From Acidothermaceae bacterium (GTDB lineage Bacteria; Actinomycetota; Actinomycetes; Acidothermales; Acidothermaceae): a stretch of 15,701 bases of DNA. Below the pieces are notes generated by a model. The model was not told where the DNA came from and made no database searches. It saw nothing but the letters and a program-made list of their open reading frames with translations. This document shows positions 6,204 through 15,173 of this stretch, piece after piece (position 1 is the first letter of the stretch; each line of letters opens with the position of its first letter). The position numbers were made by a program, and so were the translations under genes. The stretch covers positions 1 to 15,701 of the forward strand of contig JAICLV010000049.1 in assembly GCA_025925185.1 (NCBI GenBank), in the 5' to 3' direction.

Positions 6204-8665
6204 CGACGTCGCCACCAAGGTTTGCTCAGCCGGCTACCGCGCGACCGCGCCGTCCGACGGTGGTTTCGCATCTGCGCGACCAGGCTTTGCACCGAGGAGG
6301 CGGCCAGCCAGCCTCCTTCTAGCGCCAACCCGGCCAACCCGGCGACGCCGACCCCGGCGAGCCACAGCACCGGTCGTGGGAACGTCAACGCGAAGAACTC
6401 TCGCGACCACGGGATGACGAGAGCGGCGACCAACAACCCCACCATCGACGCGATCAGCCACTGCCGGGCGCGCGTCGCCGGCCGCGCGAGTATCGACAAG
6501 ACCCACAGCGCGACACCGGCCAGCACCAGCGTCGCGACGGTGCGTGCCGAGTCGAGGCTGGTCGACGGCTCGGAGCGGGCCATCGAGTACGCCGCGAAGG
6601 TCGCGGCCGCCGCGACGACGCCGGCCGGGATCGCAAACCGCAGCACCCGCCCCATGAACCCCTTTCGCGCCCGCTGCGCGTTCGGGGCGAGCGCGAGAAA
6701 GAAGCCGGGGATGCCGATGGTCACGCCGCTGACGAGGGTGAGATGCCTTGGCAGGAAGGGAAAAGGCAGCTCGAGCACACCGACGGTCAATGCCAACACG
6801 GTCGCGTAAACAGTCTTGGTCAAGAACAGGTTGGCCACCCGCTCGACGTTCGCGATGACCCGGCGCCCCTCCCCGACCACCTTCGGCACCGCGCTGAACG
6901 CGTCGTCAAGCAGCACGAGTTGCGCGACCCCGCGGGCCGCTTGGGTGCCAGACCCCATGGCGATTCCGAGGTCGGCGCGCTTCAACGCCAGCACGTCGTT
7001 GACGCCGTCGCCGGTCATCGCCACCGTGTGGCCATCCGTCTGCAGGGCGGCGACGATCGCCTGCTTTTGCTGCGGCGCGACCCGGCCGAATACGTCAGAG
7101 TTTTCCAACGCCGCGCGCAGCTCCGGCGAGTCGACGTCGGGCAGCGTGCGCGCGTCGACCGGCTCGCCCTTCAACGCAAGGCCCAGCTGGGTGGCCAAGG
7201 CAGCGACCGTGCCTGGGTGGTCGCCCGAGATGACCTTCACAGCGACACCCTGCGCCGCAAGGAACTCCAGCGTTGACGCGGCATCCGGCCGCAACACGTC
7301 GCGAAGCACGACGAGCGCGACCGCCTCGCGTCGTCCGAGTTCTGCGCCACCCGACGGAAGTTGACCGGCGCGCACGAGCAACAAAGTCCGGCGGCCCGCG
7401 TCGACCGCCTGCCGCATGGCGCTCTCGAACTCGGGGCCGACGCCCGTCGCGGCCTCGTCGGCCAGCAAGATCTCCGGCGCGCCGAGCAGCCAGCTGCCAT
7501 GCTCGCCGAAGTCGACTCCTGAGTACTTGCGCGCTGACGAGAAGGGCAGCCGGGCCACGACCGGCCACACGGGATTCTCGGCGCCGGCAAACGCCTCGCG
7601 CACCGCGGTCATGGTCGGGTTGGGGCTGGGATCGGACATCGCCAAGGCCGCGAGCACGGCGTGCGCCTCGTCAGACGACGCGCCGTTCACAGGTAGCACC
7701 GCGTCGAGCGACAGCGACCCCGTTGTGAGCGTCCCCGTCTTGTCGATGCACAGCACATCGACCCGCGCCAGCCCTTCTAGCGCGGGCAGCTCACGCACGA
7801 CCACCTTCGAGCGGGCGAGCCGCACGGCACCCAGCGCAAACGCGATGCTGGTCAGCAGCACCAGGCCTTCGGGCACCATCGTCACGGTGCCGGCAACCGA
7901 GCCGCGAGCCGCGTCAGCGACCGCGCTGTCGCTGCGGAATTGGCTCCAAGCAAGCAAAATTGCGACCGGAATCAACACCCAGGTGATCACCCGCAACAAC
8001 CGGTTGATGCCGTCGCGCAACTCAGAGCGCACCAGCGTGAACCGGCGCGCTTCGGCCGCGAGCCGCGCGCCGTACGATTCGTCGCCGACGTGCGTGGCCC
8101 GCATCAGACCGCTGCCAGCGACGACGAAACTGCCCGAGAACACCTTGTCACCAAGGCCTTTCCGGACCGGGTTGGACTCGCCGGTGAGGAGCGACTCGTC
8201 AATCTCAAGGCCGTCGGTTGCCAGCGCGACCCCATCGACCAGCAAGCCATCTCCGGCGGCCAACTCGATGACGTCGTCAACGACCAGTTCCTCGGCCCGC
8301 ACGGTGCGCGCCGCGTCGTCGCGACGTACTCGGGCGGACGGCGCGGTCACGACGGCGACCCGCTCCAGCACTCGCTTGGCGCGCACCTCCTGAACGATGC
8401 CGATGCCCGAGTTGATGATGAGGATGAAGCCGAACAGCGCGTCCTGCAGCGGTCCGACAACCAAGATGACCACGAACATCGCGCCGAGCAACGCGTTGAA
8501 GCGGGTGAAGACGTTGGCGCGGATGATTTGCGAGATGGTGCGACTCGGCCGGTCGTGGCTAACGTTGGCGAGCCCCCGCGCGCGGCGCTCGTCGACCTGC
8601 GCGCCTGACAGGCCCCGCACCGCGCCGTTGGCGGAAACGGCGTCGGCGACCGCGTCCTGCGTCAT
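6194..8665 (-). CDS. ctpE: CtpE-like cation-translocating P-type ATPase
   Basis: ATP-driven cation pump, 823 residues. It resembles mycobacterial CtpE, which has been linked to Ca2+ uptake. Key motifs: TGES (161-164, actuator), MVPEGLVLL in the fourth membrane helix (263-271, ion site), phosphorylated Asp308 in DKTGTLT, SGDHPGTVAAL in the P domain, and TGDGVND (551-557). No N-terminal metal-binding CxxC is present, which argues against a Cu/Zn pump. Hydrophobic pairs lie at ~58-92 and ~224-283, and several more helices are C-terminal. The protein ends in a very basic tail (RNHRRTARSRGSR). There is no Shine-Dalgarno before ATG 8665, but TACGCT lies 7 nt upstream, suggesting a leaderless mRNA. 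It diverges from the DosS-like kinase across 52 bp. Ion specificity is inferred. Confidence 0.9.
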   Translation of the reverse strand: MTQDAVADAVSANGAVRGLSGAQVDERRARGLANVSHDRPSRTISQIIRANVFTRFNALLGAMFVVILVVGPLQDALFGFILIINSGIGIVQEVRAKRVLERVAVVTAPSARVRRDDAARTVRAEELVVDDVIELAAGDGLLVDGVALATDGLEIDESLLTGESNPVRKGLGDKVFSGSFVVAGSGLMRATHVGDESYGARLAAEARRFTLVRSELRDGINRLLRVITWVLIPVAILLAWSQFRSDSAVADAARGSVAGTVTMVPEGLVLLTSIAFALGAVRLARSKVVVRELPALEGLARVDVLCIDKTGTLTTGSLSLDAVLPVNGASSDEAHAVLAALAMSDPSPNPTMTAVREAFAGAENPVWPVVARLPFSSARKYSGVDFGEHGSWLLGAPEILLADEAATGVGPEFESAMRQAVDAGRRTLLLVRAGQLPSGGAELGRREAVALVVLRDVLRPDAASTLEFLAAQGVAVKVISGDHPGTVAALATQLGLALKGEPVDARTLPDVDSPELRAALENSDVFGRVAPQQKQAIVAALQTDGHTVAMTGDGVNDVLALKRADLGIAMGSGTQAARGVAQLVLLDDAFSAVPKVVGEGRRVIANVERVANLFLTKTVYATVLALTVGVLELPFPFLPRHLTLVSGVTIGIPGFFLALAPNAQRARKGFMGRVLRFAIPAGVVAAAATFAAYSMARSEPSTSLDSARTVATLVLAGVALWVLSILARPATRARQWLIASMVGLLVAALVIPWSREFFALTFPRPVLWLAGVGVAGLAGLALEGGWLAASSVQSLVAQMRNHRRTARSRGSRLSKPWWRRRQS

Positions 8666-8672
8666 CAGGCAC

Positions 8673-8678
8673 AGCGTA
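8673..8678 (-). promoter_or_regulatory. Candidate -10 element giving a leaderless ctpE transcript
   Basis: TACGCT on the minus strand fits the actinobacterial TANNNT -10. Seven bases (GTGCCTG) separate it from ATG 8665, so transcription would begin at or next to the start codon, consistent with the missing Shine-Dalgarno. No convincing -35 was seen. Confidence 0.4.
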
Positions 8679-8714
8679 TGGGATCACCAGCGCGCCCGGG
8701 GCTGGCAGGATTGA

Positions 8715-10409
<1,695 letters not shown>

Positions 10410-10435
10410 GCTGCCGCCGTCAGCCCGGAAGCTGG

Positions 10436-10864
10436 CTAGCGGTAGTAGGGGAACGCGGGGTACAGGTATCCCGGTCCCCAGAACGGCGCGTAGCCGTAGT
10501 AGCCGTAGATGCCGCCGTAGTAGTCCGGCTCGGCCACGACTTCCGGGTCGTACTTGGGCGCGCCGGCGATGTGTTCGCGCGCCTGGTCGATGTGCACTGC
10601 GTCTTCGGTGATTCTCGTAATGGCGTCGACCGGGATGTACGACTTGGTGTCGCCGATGCCGAGAAAGCCGCCGTGTGCGACGAGTAAGAAGCGCACCTTC
10701 CGTTCGGCGTCGTCGATCAGCAAGTCGTCGACCCGCCCAACGTCCTCCCCATCGCGGTCGACGACCTTGCGCCCGCGCACGTCCTCGTCGGCGGTCGCGA
10801 CTGTCTGGCCGGTCTCGCTAAGTTTGCTCAAGGCGCTCAGACTCGGTGTTGTCATGGTGAACAT
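10436..10864 (-). CDS. PRC-barrel domain protein with Tyr-rich tail
   Basis: 142-residue protein. A PRC-barrel domain (~25-100: VRGRKVVDRDGEDVGRVDDL, RKVRFLLVAHGGFLGIGDTKSYIPVDAI) is followed by an aromatic tail in which 10 of the last 28 residues are Tyr, mixed with Gly and Pro (YYGGIYGYYGYAP, ending AFPYYR). PRC barrels occur in stress proteins and RNA-processing or photosynthetic factors; the specific role is unknown. I start it at ATG 10864 (GGTGGG just upstream); ATG 10855 is possible. It begins 20 bp after the PPOX gene stop, so the two form an operon, probably under the DosR box at 11381-11400. It converges on dosS with 26 bp between the stops and no clear terminator. Confidence 0.85.
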   Translation of the reverse strand: MFTMTTPSLSALSKLSETGQTVATADEDVRGRKVVDRDGEDVGRVDDLLIDDAERKVRFLLVAHGGFLGIGDTKSYIPVDAITRITEDAVHIDQAREHIAGAPKYDPEVVAEPDYYGGIYGYYGYAPFWGPGYLYPAFPYYR

Positions 10865-10884
10865 CTGCCCACCGGGCTGACGGA

Positions 10885-11355
10885 TCAATCGGCGCGAGCA
10901 AGCGCCACGTCGACCACGTCGTCCGAGCTTTCGGAACTGGCGACCGGAATGCGACGACCGGTCACCAAGTCGGGCCGCAGCCTCAGATAGCGGTCGTGCG
11001 CCGACGGCGCCCACGACCGGAGGCCGAGGCGCTCGAGGCGCTCTAGGTCGGTGGAGTCTTCGACCAGATGCAAGAACCCCGTCAACACGACGCTCCAACC
11101 TGACCGGCTGGCCGCGTCGATCTCGTCGACCTCGAAGGCGATCACGTGCCCGGCGGCGTGCGTGGCGAGGCGCGAGCGTCGTCCGGTTCGAATCACGACG
11201 TCGACGCCGTCGATCGTGAAGTTGACAGGAACGATCACCGGAAGCGCGCGATCGGAGTACACGACCCGGCCGATCGGCGCCGTTTCGAGCAGCGCGAAGC
11301 ACTCGCCCTCTGTGAGCACCTCGAGACCGCTCTTGTCGACCGTCATGGCCTCCAT
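10885..11355 (-). CDS. PPOX/flavin-split-barrel family protein
   Basis: Pyridoxamine 5'-phosphate oxidase-like split-barrel protein of ~156 residues, binding a flavin or F420-type cofactor in related proteins. Diagnostic stretches are CFALLETAPIGRVVYSDRALPVIVPVNFTIDG, VVIRTGRRSRLATHAAGHVIAFEVDEID and SGWSVVLTGFLHLVED, with a C-terminal W-P-S-A-HDRYLRLRPDLVTGRRI. M. tuberculosis has such proteins (Rv0080, Rv3129) in the DosR regulon. I start at ATG 11355 (MEAMTVDKS); ATG 11346 has GGAGG only 2 nt away. A longer frame reaching 11502 would run through the DosR box and is unlikely. First gene of a two-gene operon with the PRC-barrel protein. Confidence 0.88.
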   Translation of the reverse strand: MEAMTVDKSGLEVLTEGECFALLETAPIGRVVYSDRALPVIVPVNFTIDGVDVVIRTGRRSRLATHAAGHVIAFEVDEIDAASRSGWSVVLTGFLHLVEDSTDLERLERLGLRSWAPSAHDRYLRLRPDLVTGRRIPVASSESSDDVVDVALARAD

Positions 11356-11380
11356 CGTGGGTGCTCGCAGGACCCGATTC

Positions 11381-11400
11381 GCAGGGACTTTAGTCCCGTA
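11381..11400. promoter_or_regulatory. DosR (DevR) box
   Basis: GCAGGGACTTTAGTCCCGTA contains the full palindromic core GGGACT-TT-AGTCCC of the mycobacterial DosR consensus (TTSGGGACTWWAGTCCCSAA); all 14 core positions fit. It lies 25 bp from the PPOX start (minus) and 102 bp from the usp start (plus), so it can serve both directions. A degenerate neighbour, CAGGACCCGATTCGC, lies at 11368-11382. No clear -10 hexamer was seen on either side. Confidence 0.88.
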
Positions 11401-11502
11401 CTGCCAGGCAAGTGTCCCGGGAGGTGCCGACCTTCGACGGTGCCGCGGCGACCCCCTTACGGCGGATCGTAGAGCCAGCGACGAATTTGGAGGGCGATTC
11501 AC

Positions 11503-12084
11503 ATGACGACGTTTCAGGACTACGAGACCGCGCCGACCCGCGACGCCGGCGAGCCGTCATCGCAGCTCGCACCCGTGCGGCTGCGCCATGTCGTCGTCGG
11601 CATCGACGGCTCCCCGAACTCCGTCGAGGCGCTGCGCGTTGCGGGACGGCTCGCCGTGAGAGATGGCGCGAAGGTCGAGGCGGTGTGCGTTTATCGCCCG
11701 TACCTGCACACTCCGTACCCGCTCGGCACCGTGATGGTGCCGTCGTACGGCCCGGCGGGCGAGGGCACTCGCGACGTCTACGCGTCGCCGGGCGGCGTGC
11801 TCGACGCGGCAGCCGACGCCCACGCGACGCTTGAGCAGGCGGCCCGCGACGCGTTCGGCCCGCAGACCGTGCCGAACCTGGTCCTGCGCGCGATCGACGG
11901 ACGCGAGCGCAACGCCCACGAGGTCTTGACCTCGATGGCGACCGGCGCGGATCTGCTTGTCGTCGGCGCGCGTGGACACTCCGGCCCGCTCGGCCTCTTG
12001 CTGGGCTCGACCGCGCAATCGTGCACCCGCCACGCCAAGTGCGCCGTGCTGGTCGTTCCCGCGACGAAGCCCGACGACAACTGA
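11503..12084 (+). CDS. Universal stress protein (Usp domain)
   Basis: Single-domain universal stress protein, 193 residues, cytoplasmic. After a ~27-residue N-terminal extension the domain begins RHVVVGIDGSPNSVEALRVAGRLA. The ATP-binding motif G-x2-G-x9-G-S is intact in GARGHSGPLGLLLGSTAQ, followed by CAVLVVPA, so this is an ATP-binding type. A longer-than-usual insert (HTPYPLGTVMVPSYGPAGEGTRDVYASPGG) lies between the second strand and helix. GGAGGG at 11489-11494 is 8 nt before ATG 11503. The DosR box at 11381-11400 lies upstream; Usp genes are prominent in the mycobacterial DosR regulon. It is convergent with the ligase fusion gene, a terminator lying between. Confidence 0.94.
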   Translation: MTTFQDYETAPTRDAGEPSSQLAPVRLRHVVVGIDGSPNSVEALRVAGRLAVRDGAKVEAVCVYRPYLHTPYPLGTVMVPSYGPAGEGTRDVYASPGGVLDAAADAHATLEQAARDAFGPQTVPNLVLRAIDGRERNAHEVLTSMATGADLLVVGARGHSGPLGLLLGSTAQSCTRHAKCAVLVVPATKPDDN

Positions 12085-12104
12085 CTTCGTCAGCCCGCAC
12101 CGGC

Positions 12105-12146
12105 AAAGACCAACCACAACAAAGACCAACCACAACAAAGACCAAC
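12105..12146. repeat. 16-bp tandem repeat, 2.6 copies
   Basis: AAAGACCAACCACAAC occurs at 12105-12120 and 12121-12136, then its first 10 bases at 12137-12146. The plus strand is A/C-rich; on the minus strand the transcript would be U/G-rich directly after the hairpin at 12146-12180. Confidence 0.92.
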
Positions 12147-12180
12147 GGCGGCGCCTACTGCATCGGCAGGGGCGCCGCCG
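12146..12180. terminator. Bidirectional terminator between usp and the ligase fusion
   Basis: CGGCGGCGCC (12146-12155) pairs with GGCGCCGCCG (12171-12180), a perfect 10-bp GC stem, extended by CTGC/GCAG (12158-12161 with 12166-12169) around an ATCG loop. On the minus strand it is followed by GTTGGTCTTTGTTGTGG, a U-rich tail supplied by the 16-bp repeats, so it works best for the ligase gene. It can also stop usp transcripts. Confidence 0.75.
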
Positions 12181-12205
12181 CTGTGTTCGCGCCTAGGGCG
12201 GACGC

Positions 12206-14914
12206 TCAGCGCAGCCGACGTGCGAGCGGGTCGGCGCCCACCGTCGGACGCAACCGCACCTTCACGTCAACCGCCACGGCGCCGGCCGGCGACACCGTCA
12301 CAGGGTTCAGGTCAAGCTCCGACAACTCCGGCACGTTGACGGCCAGCTGGGCGACGCGCAGCATCATCTCCTCCAACGCCTCGACGTCGCACAGCGGCGT
12401 GTTGCGGTAACCAAAGAGCAACGGCGCGGCGCGCAGCGAGCGAATCTGCCGCCGCGCGTCATCGACGGTCATCGGCAGCATGTGGAACGCGCGGTCCGCG
12501 AGCAGGTCGCTCGCGACGCCGCCGAGTCCGACCATCACGAGCGGCCCGAAGGTCGGATCGGCCACGACACCGATGGCGGTCTCGACGCCAGGCTCGATCA
12601 TCGGCTGCACAACCGCGCCGCCCATGCTCTCGCCGAGCGCCCGCGACATCTCCTCGAACGCGACCCGGACGTCGTCCGGCGTGCGCAGGTCGAGCCGCAC
12701 GCCACCGAGCTCAGTCTTGTGCACGAGTTCGCCACCCGCCGCCTTCAACACGACGGGCAGACCGACCGCGGCCGCGATTCTCGCCGCCTCTTCGCCATCC
12801 GCGACCTGCACGGTCTTCGCGACCTTGATGCCATGGCTTTCCATCAACGCCACGGCGGTTTTCGCGTCAACCCAAGCACCGTCGGGGTTGTCGTCGAGCA
12901 CCTTGCGGACGATCGCGCGCGCCGCCGCGAGGTCGATGCCACGAAACTCCGGGACGACGCCCTGGGGGCGGTCGCGCCACGCCGCGTACCGAACGGCGGC
13001 GGTGAGCGCGCGAGCGGCCGGCTCGGGGAACGAGTAGAACGGGACGACGGGGGGTCCGTCGTGGCGGCGCAACTCCTTCGGCATCTCGGTCAATCCGAGG
13101 AAGCACGCGAGCACCGGCTTGGTTGGCTTGTCGGCCTGCACCGTGGCGATCGCCGAGCTGATGCCTACCTCCGAGCCAGGTTGGATCGGCGTGTAAACGG
13201 TGATGACCGCGTCGACCTCCGGCGCCTCGAGCAGCACGCGCAGCGCAGCCTCGAACGAGATCGGATCGGTCGCGGCGAGCAGGTCGACCGGATTCTCGAT
13301 CGACGCCCCTGGCGGCAACAACCCGGCCAACCGCCGGCGGGTGGTGTCGCTGAGTTGGACGACATCGAGACCGGCACTCTCACAAGCATCGGCCGCGAGC
13401 ACACCAGGGCCGCCGCTGTTGCCGACGATCGCGACCCGACCGCCACGCGGCAGCGGAGCGAGATCGAAAAGCGTTGCCACATCGAACAATTCCGCGAGCG
13501 AGTCGACGCGGGTGACTCCGGCCTGGTCGAACAGACTGTCGACCGCGACATCCGGGGTGGCCGCCGCCGCGGTGTGTGACGCTGCGCCGCGGCTGCCGGC
13601 CACGGTCCGGCCCGACTTGACCGCGACGATCGGCTTGCTGCGGCTGACCCGCGCCGCGATCCGTGCGAATTTGCGCGGATTACCGAACGACTCCAAGTAC
13701 AACGCGCACACCGTTGTCGCCGGATCCTGCTCCCAGAAGCACAGCAGGTCGTTACCTGAGACGTCGGCCTTGTTTCCTGCCGAGACGAAGGTCGAAAGCC
13801 CTAGACCCGACCGCGCCGCGTAGTCGAGCGCGGCGATGCCAACGGCGCCGGACTGCGACATGAGCCCGATTCCTCCGGGCGGCGGACTTGCGGGCGTGAA
13901 AGTCGCGTTGAGCGCGACGTCGGCCGCGGCGTTGGCGATGCCCATGCAGTTCGGCCCGATCAGCCGCATTCCGGCGTCGCGGCAAACGCGCACGAGCTCA
14001 ACCTGCAGATGCTTGCCTGCCTTGCCGACCTCCGCGAAGCCTGCGCTGATCACGACCAGGCCGGCGACCGAGCGGGCCGCCGCCTCCCGCGCCACATCGA
14101 GGGAGACATTCGCGGGAACCGCGATCACCACGACGTCGATCGGCCCGGGAATCGACTGCAGGTCTTGGTAAGCGCGCACACCGACAACGCGGTGCCCCGA
14201 GCGGTTGACCGCGTATAGGTCGCCGCGGTAGCCGCCACGCACGATGTTCGCGAGCACCTGGTGGCCAAGACCCCCCGGATCGGCGCCCGCACCGACGACG
14301 GCCACCGACTTCGGCGCGAGCACCCGCCGCAACGACGCGGCGTCCGCCTTCGCTTCTCTCGCGTCAACGGCACGGCGGAAGTCTTCGTCAAAGCGCAACG
14401 GGACGACGACGTGGACGACGTCCGTGCGCAGGGTTGTCGTGACCGGGAAGCCAGCGTCGGAAAAGACGTGCAGCATGCGCGCGTTGGCCGGCAAGGTCTC
14501 CGCGACGAAGTTGACTATGCCGTTCGCGGTGGCGACGGTGGCCAGGTGCTCAAGCAACAACATGCCCACGCCCCGGCCCTGATGCGCGTCGTCTACGAGG
14601 AACGCCACCTCGGCCTCAGCGGGATCGTCGAGCCGTTCATACGTGGCCACACCGACGATCTCGCCGCGAATCTCGGCGACCAGCGAGTGGTGACCTCCGT
14701 CGGCCGGCCGGGTGAGCCGGTCGACGTCTTCGCCTGCGAGGGCGGGCGAGACCGTGAAGAAGCGCAAGTACAGCGTGTCGGACGACAGCCCCTTGTACAT
14801 CGCACGCAACGCCGCGGCGTCGTCGGGCCGGGCAGATCTGATTCGCACGATCCCGGCGTCGCTCAACAGCGCGTCAGCGTCGACATCGGTGGCAAAGTTC
14901 GTCATGGTCGTCAT
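12206..14914 (-). CDS. GNAT acetyltransferase / ADP-forming acyl-CoA ligase fusion (Pat-like)
   Basis: 902-residue protein. A GNAT acetyltransferase domain comes first (~23-175; acetyl-CoA loop QGRGVG at ~112-117). The CoA-binding domain of NDP-forming acyl-CoA synthetases follows (SVAVVGAGADPGGLG from ~203; IGPNCMGI ~319-326), then the flavodoxin-like ligase domain with GRTVAGSRGAASHT (candidate phospho-His447), and a C-terminal ATP-grasp domain (VVLKAAGGELVHKTELGGV ~721-739; DLNPV ~868-872). N-terminal GNAT order is known from actinobacterial protein lysine acetyltransferases, in contrast to E. coli PatZ, where GNAT is C-terminal. It may acetylate acetyl-CoA synthetase or other proteins, or may make acetyl-CoA. 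AGGAG at 14921-14925 lies 6 nt before ATG 14914; a frame reaching 15028 runs through tandem repeats and lacks an RBS. Confidence 0.92.
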   Translation of the reverse strand: MTTMTNFATDVDADALLSDAGIVRIRSARPDDAAALRAMYKGLSSDTLYLRFFTVSPALAGEDVDRLTRPADGGHHSLVAEIRGEIVGVATYERLDDPAEAEVAFLVDDAHQGRGVGMLLLEHLATVATANGIVNFVAETLPANARMLHVFSDAGFPVTTTLRTDVVHVVVPLRFDEDFRRAVDAREAKADAASLRRVLAPKSVAVVGAGADPGGLGHQVLANIVRGGYRGDLYAVNRSGHRVVGVRAYQDLQSIPGPIDVVVIAVPANVSLDVAREAAARSVAGLVVISAGFAEVGKAGKHLQVELVRVCRDAGMRLIGPNCMGIANAAADVALNATFTPASPPPGGIGLMSQSGAVGIAALDYAARSGLGLSTFVSAGNKADVSGNDLLCFWEQDPATTVCALYLESFGNPRKFARIAARVSRSKPIVAVKSGRTVAGSRGAASHTAAAATPDVAVDSLFDQAGVTRVDSLAELFDVATLFDLAPLPRGGRVAIVGNSGGPGVLAADACESAGLDVVQLSDTTRRRLAGLLPPGASIENPVDLLAATDPISFEAALRVLLEAPEVDAVITVYTPIQPGSEVGISSAIATVQADKPTKPVLACFLGLTEMPKELRRHDGPPVVPFYSFPEPAARALTAAVRYAAWRDRPQGVVPEFRGIDLAAARAIVRKVLDDNPDGAWVDAKTAVALMESHGIKVAKTVQVADGEEAARIAAAVGLPVVLKAAGGELVHKTELGGVRLDLRTPDDVRVAFEEMSRALGESMGGAVVQPMIEPGVETAIGVVADPTFGPLVMVGLGGVASDLLADRAFHMLPMTVDDARRQIRSLRAAPLLFGYRNTPLCDVEALEEMMLRVAQLAVNVPELSELDLNPVTVSPAGAVAVDVKVRLRPTVGADPLARRLR

Positions 14915-14940
14915 TACGGTCTCCTTCACGCTCCGCCGCG

Positions 14941-14988
14941 GACGTCGGCCTGGACGTCGGCCTGGACGTCGGCCTGGACGTCGGCGCG
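14941..14988. repeat. 12-bp tandem repeat, four units
   Basis: GACGTCGGCCTG occurs three times exactly (14941-14976), then GACGTCGGCGCG. Each unit contains the palindrome GACGTC. It sits 27 bp upstream of the ligase fusion start, in its leader or promoter region. The repeat is a multiple of three and keeps a minus-strand frame open as Arg/Pro/Gly repeats, which I regard as untranslated. Confidence 0.92.
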
Positions 14989-15173
14989 GTGGTCGCATGC
15001 CAATCGTCCCTCGTCCAGCTTTCGGCACGCCACAGCGGGCTGGCCAGCGCCATGCGACCTCGCGACTGCGGGCACTTGGTCCTGCGGCTCTGGGCCTAAC
15101 GCTGAACCCGCACAGGCCCCTTGTCGGGTTACCCTGATGATCGTGGCGAAAGCCCGCGTCGAAGGGAGCGCGA

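Noticed and set aside
10410..10435. Terminator between dosS and the PRC gene
   Set aside because: Only a 4-bp CAGC/GCTG pairing is available, too weak to call.
11405..11420. Second DosR box at the AGTGTCCCGG sequence before usp
   Set aside because: Only one half-site is recognisable; the partner half matches at about two of six positions.
11356..11502. Longer PPOX protein starting near 11502
   Set aside because: The extension would run through the DosR box and the usp leader and encodes a basic, family-unlike sequence.
12105..12146. 16-bp repeats as a CRISPR array
   Set aside because: Units are head to tail without spacers, and no cas genes are present.
14915..15028. N-terminal extension of the ligase fusion starting at ATG 15028
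   Set aside because: It translates the 12-bp repeat into Arg/Pro/Gly repeats, lacks a ribosome-binding site, and AGGAG is ideally placed for ATG 14914.
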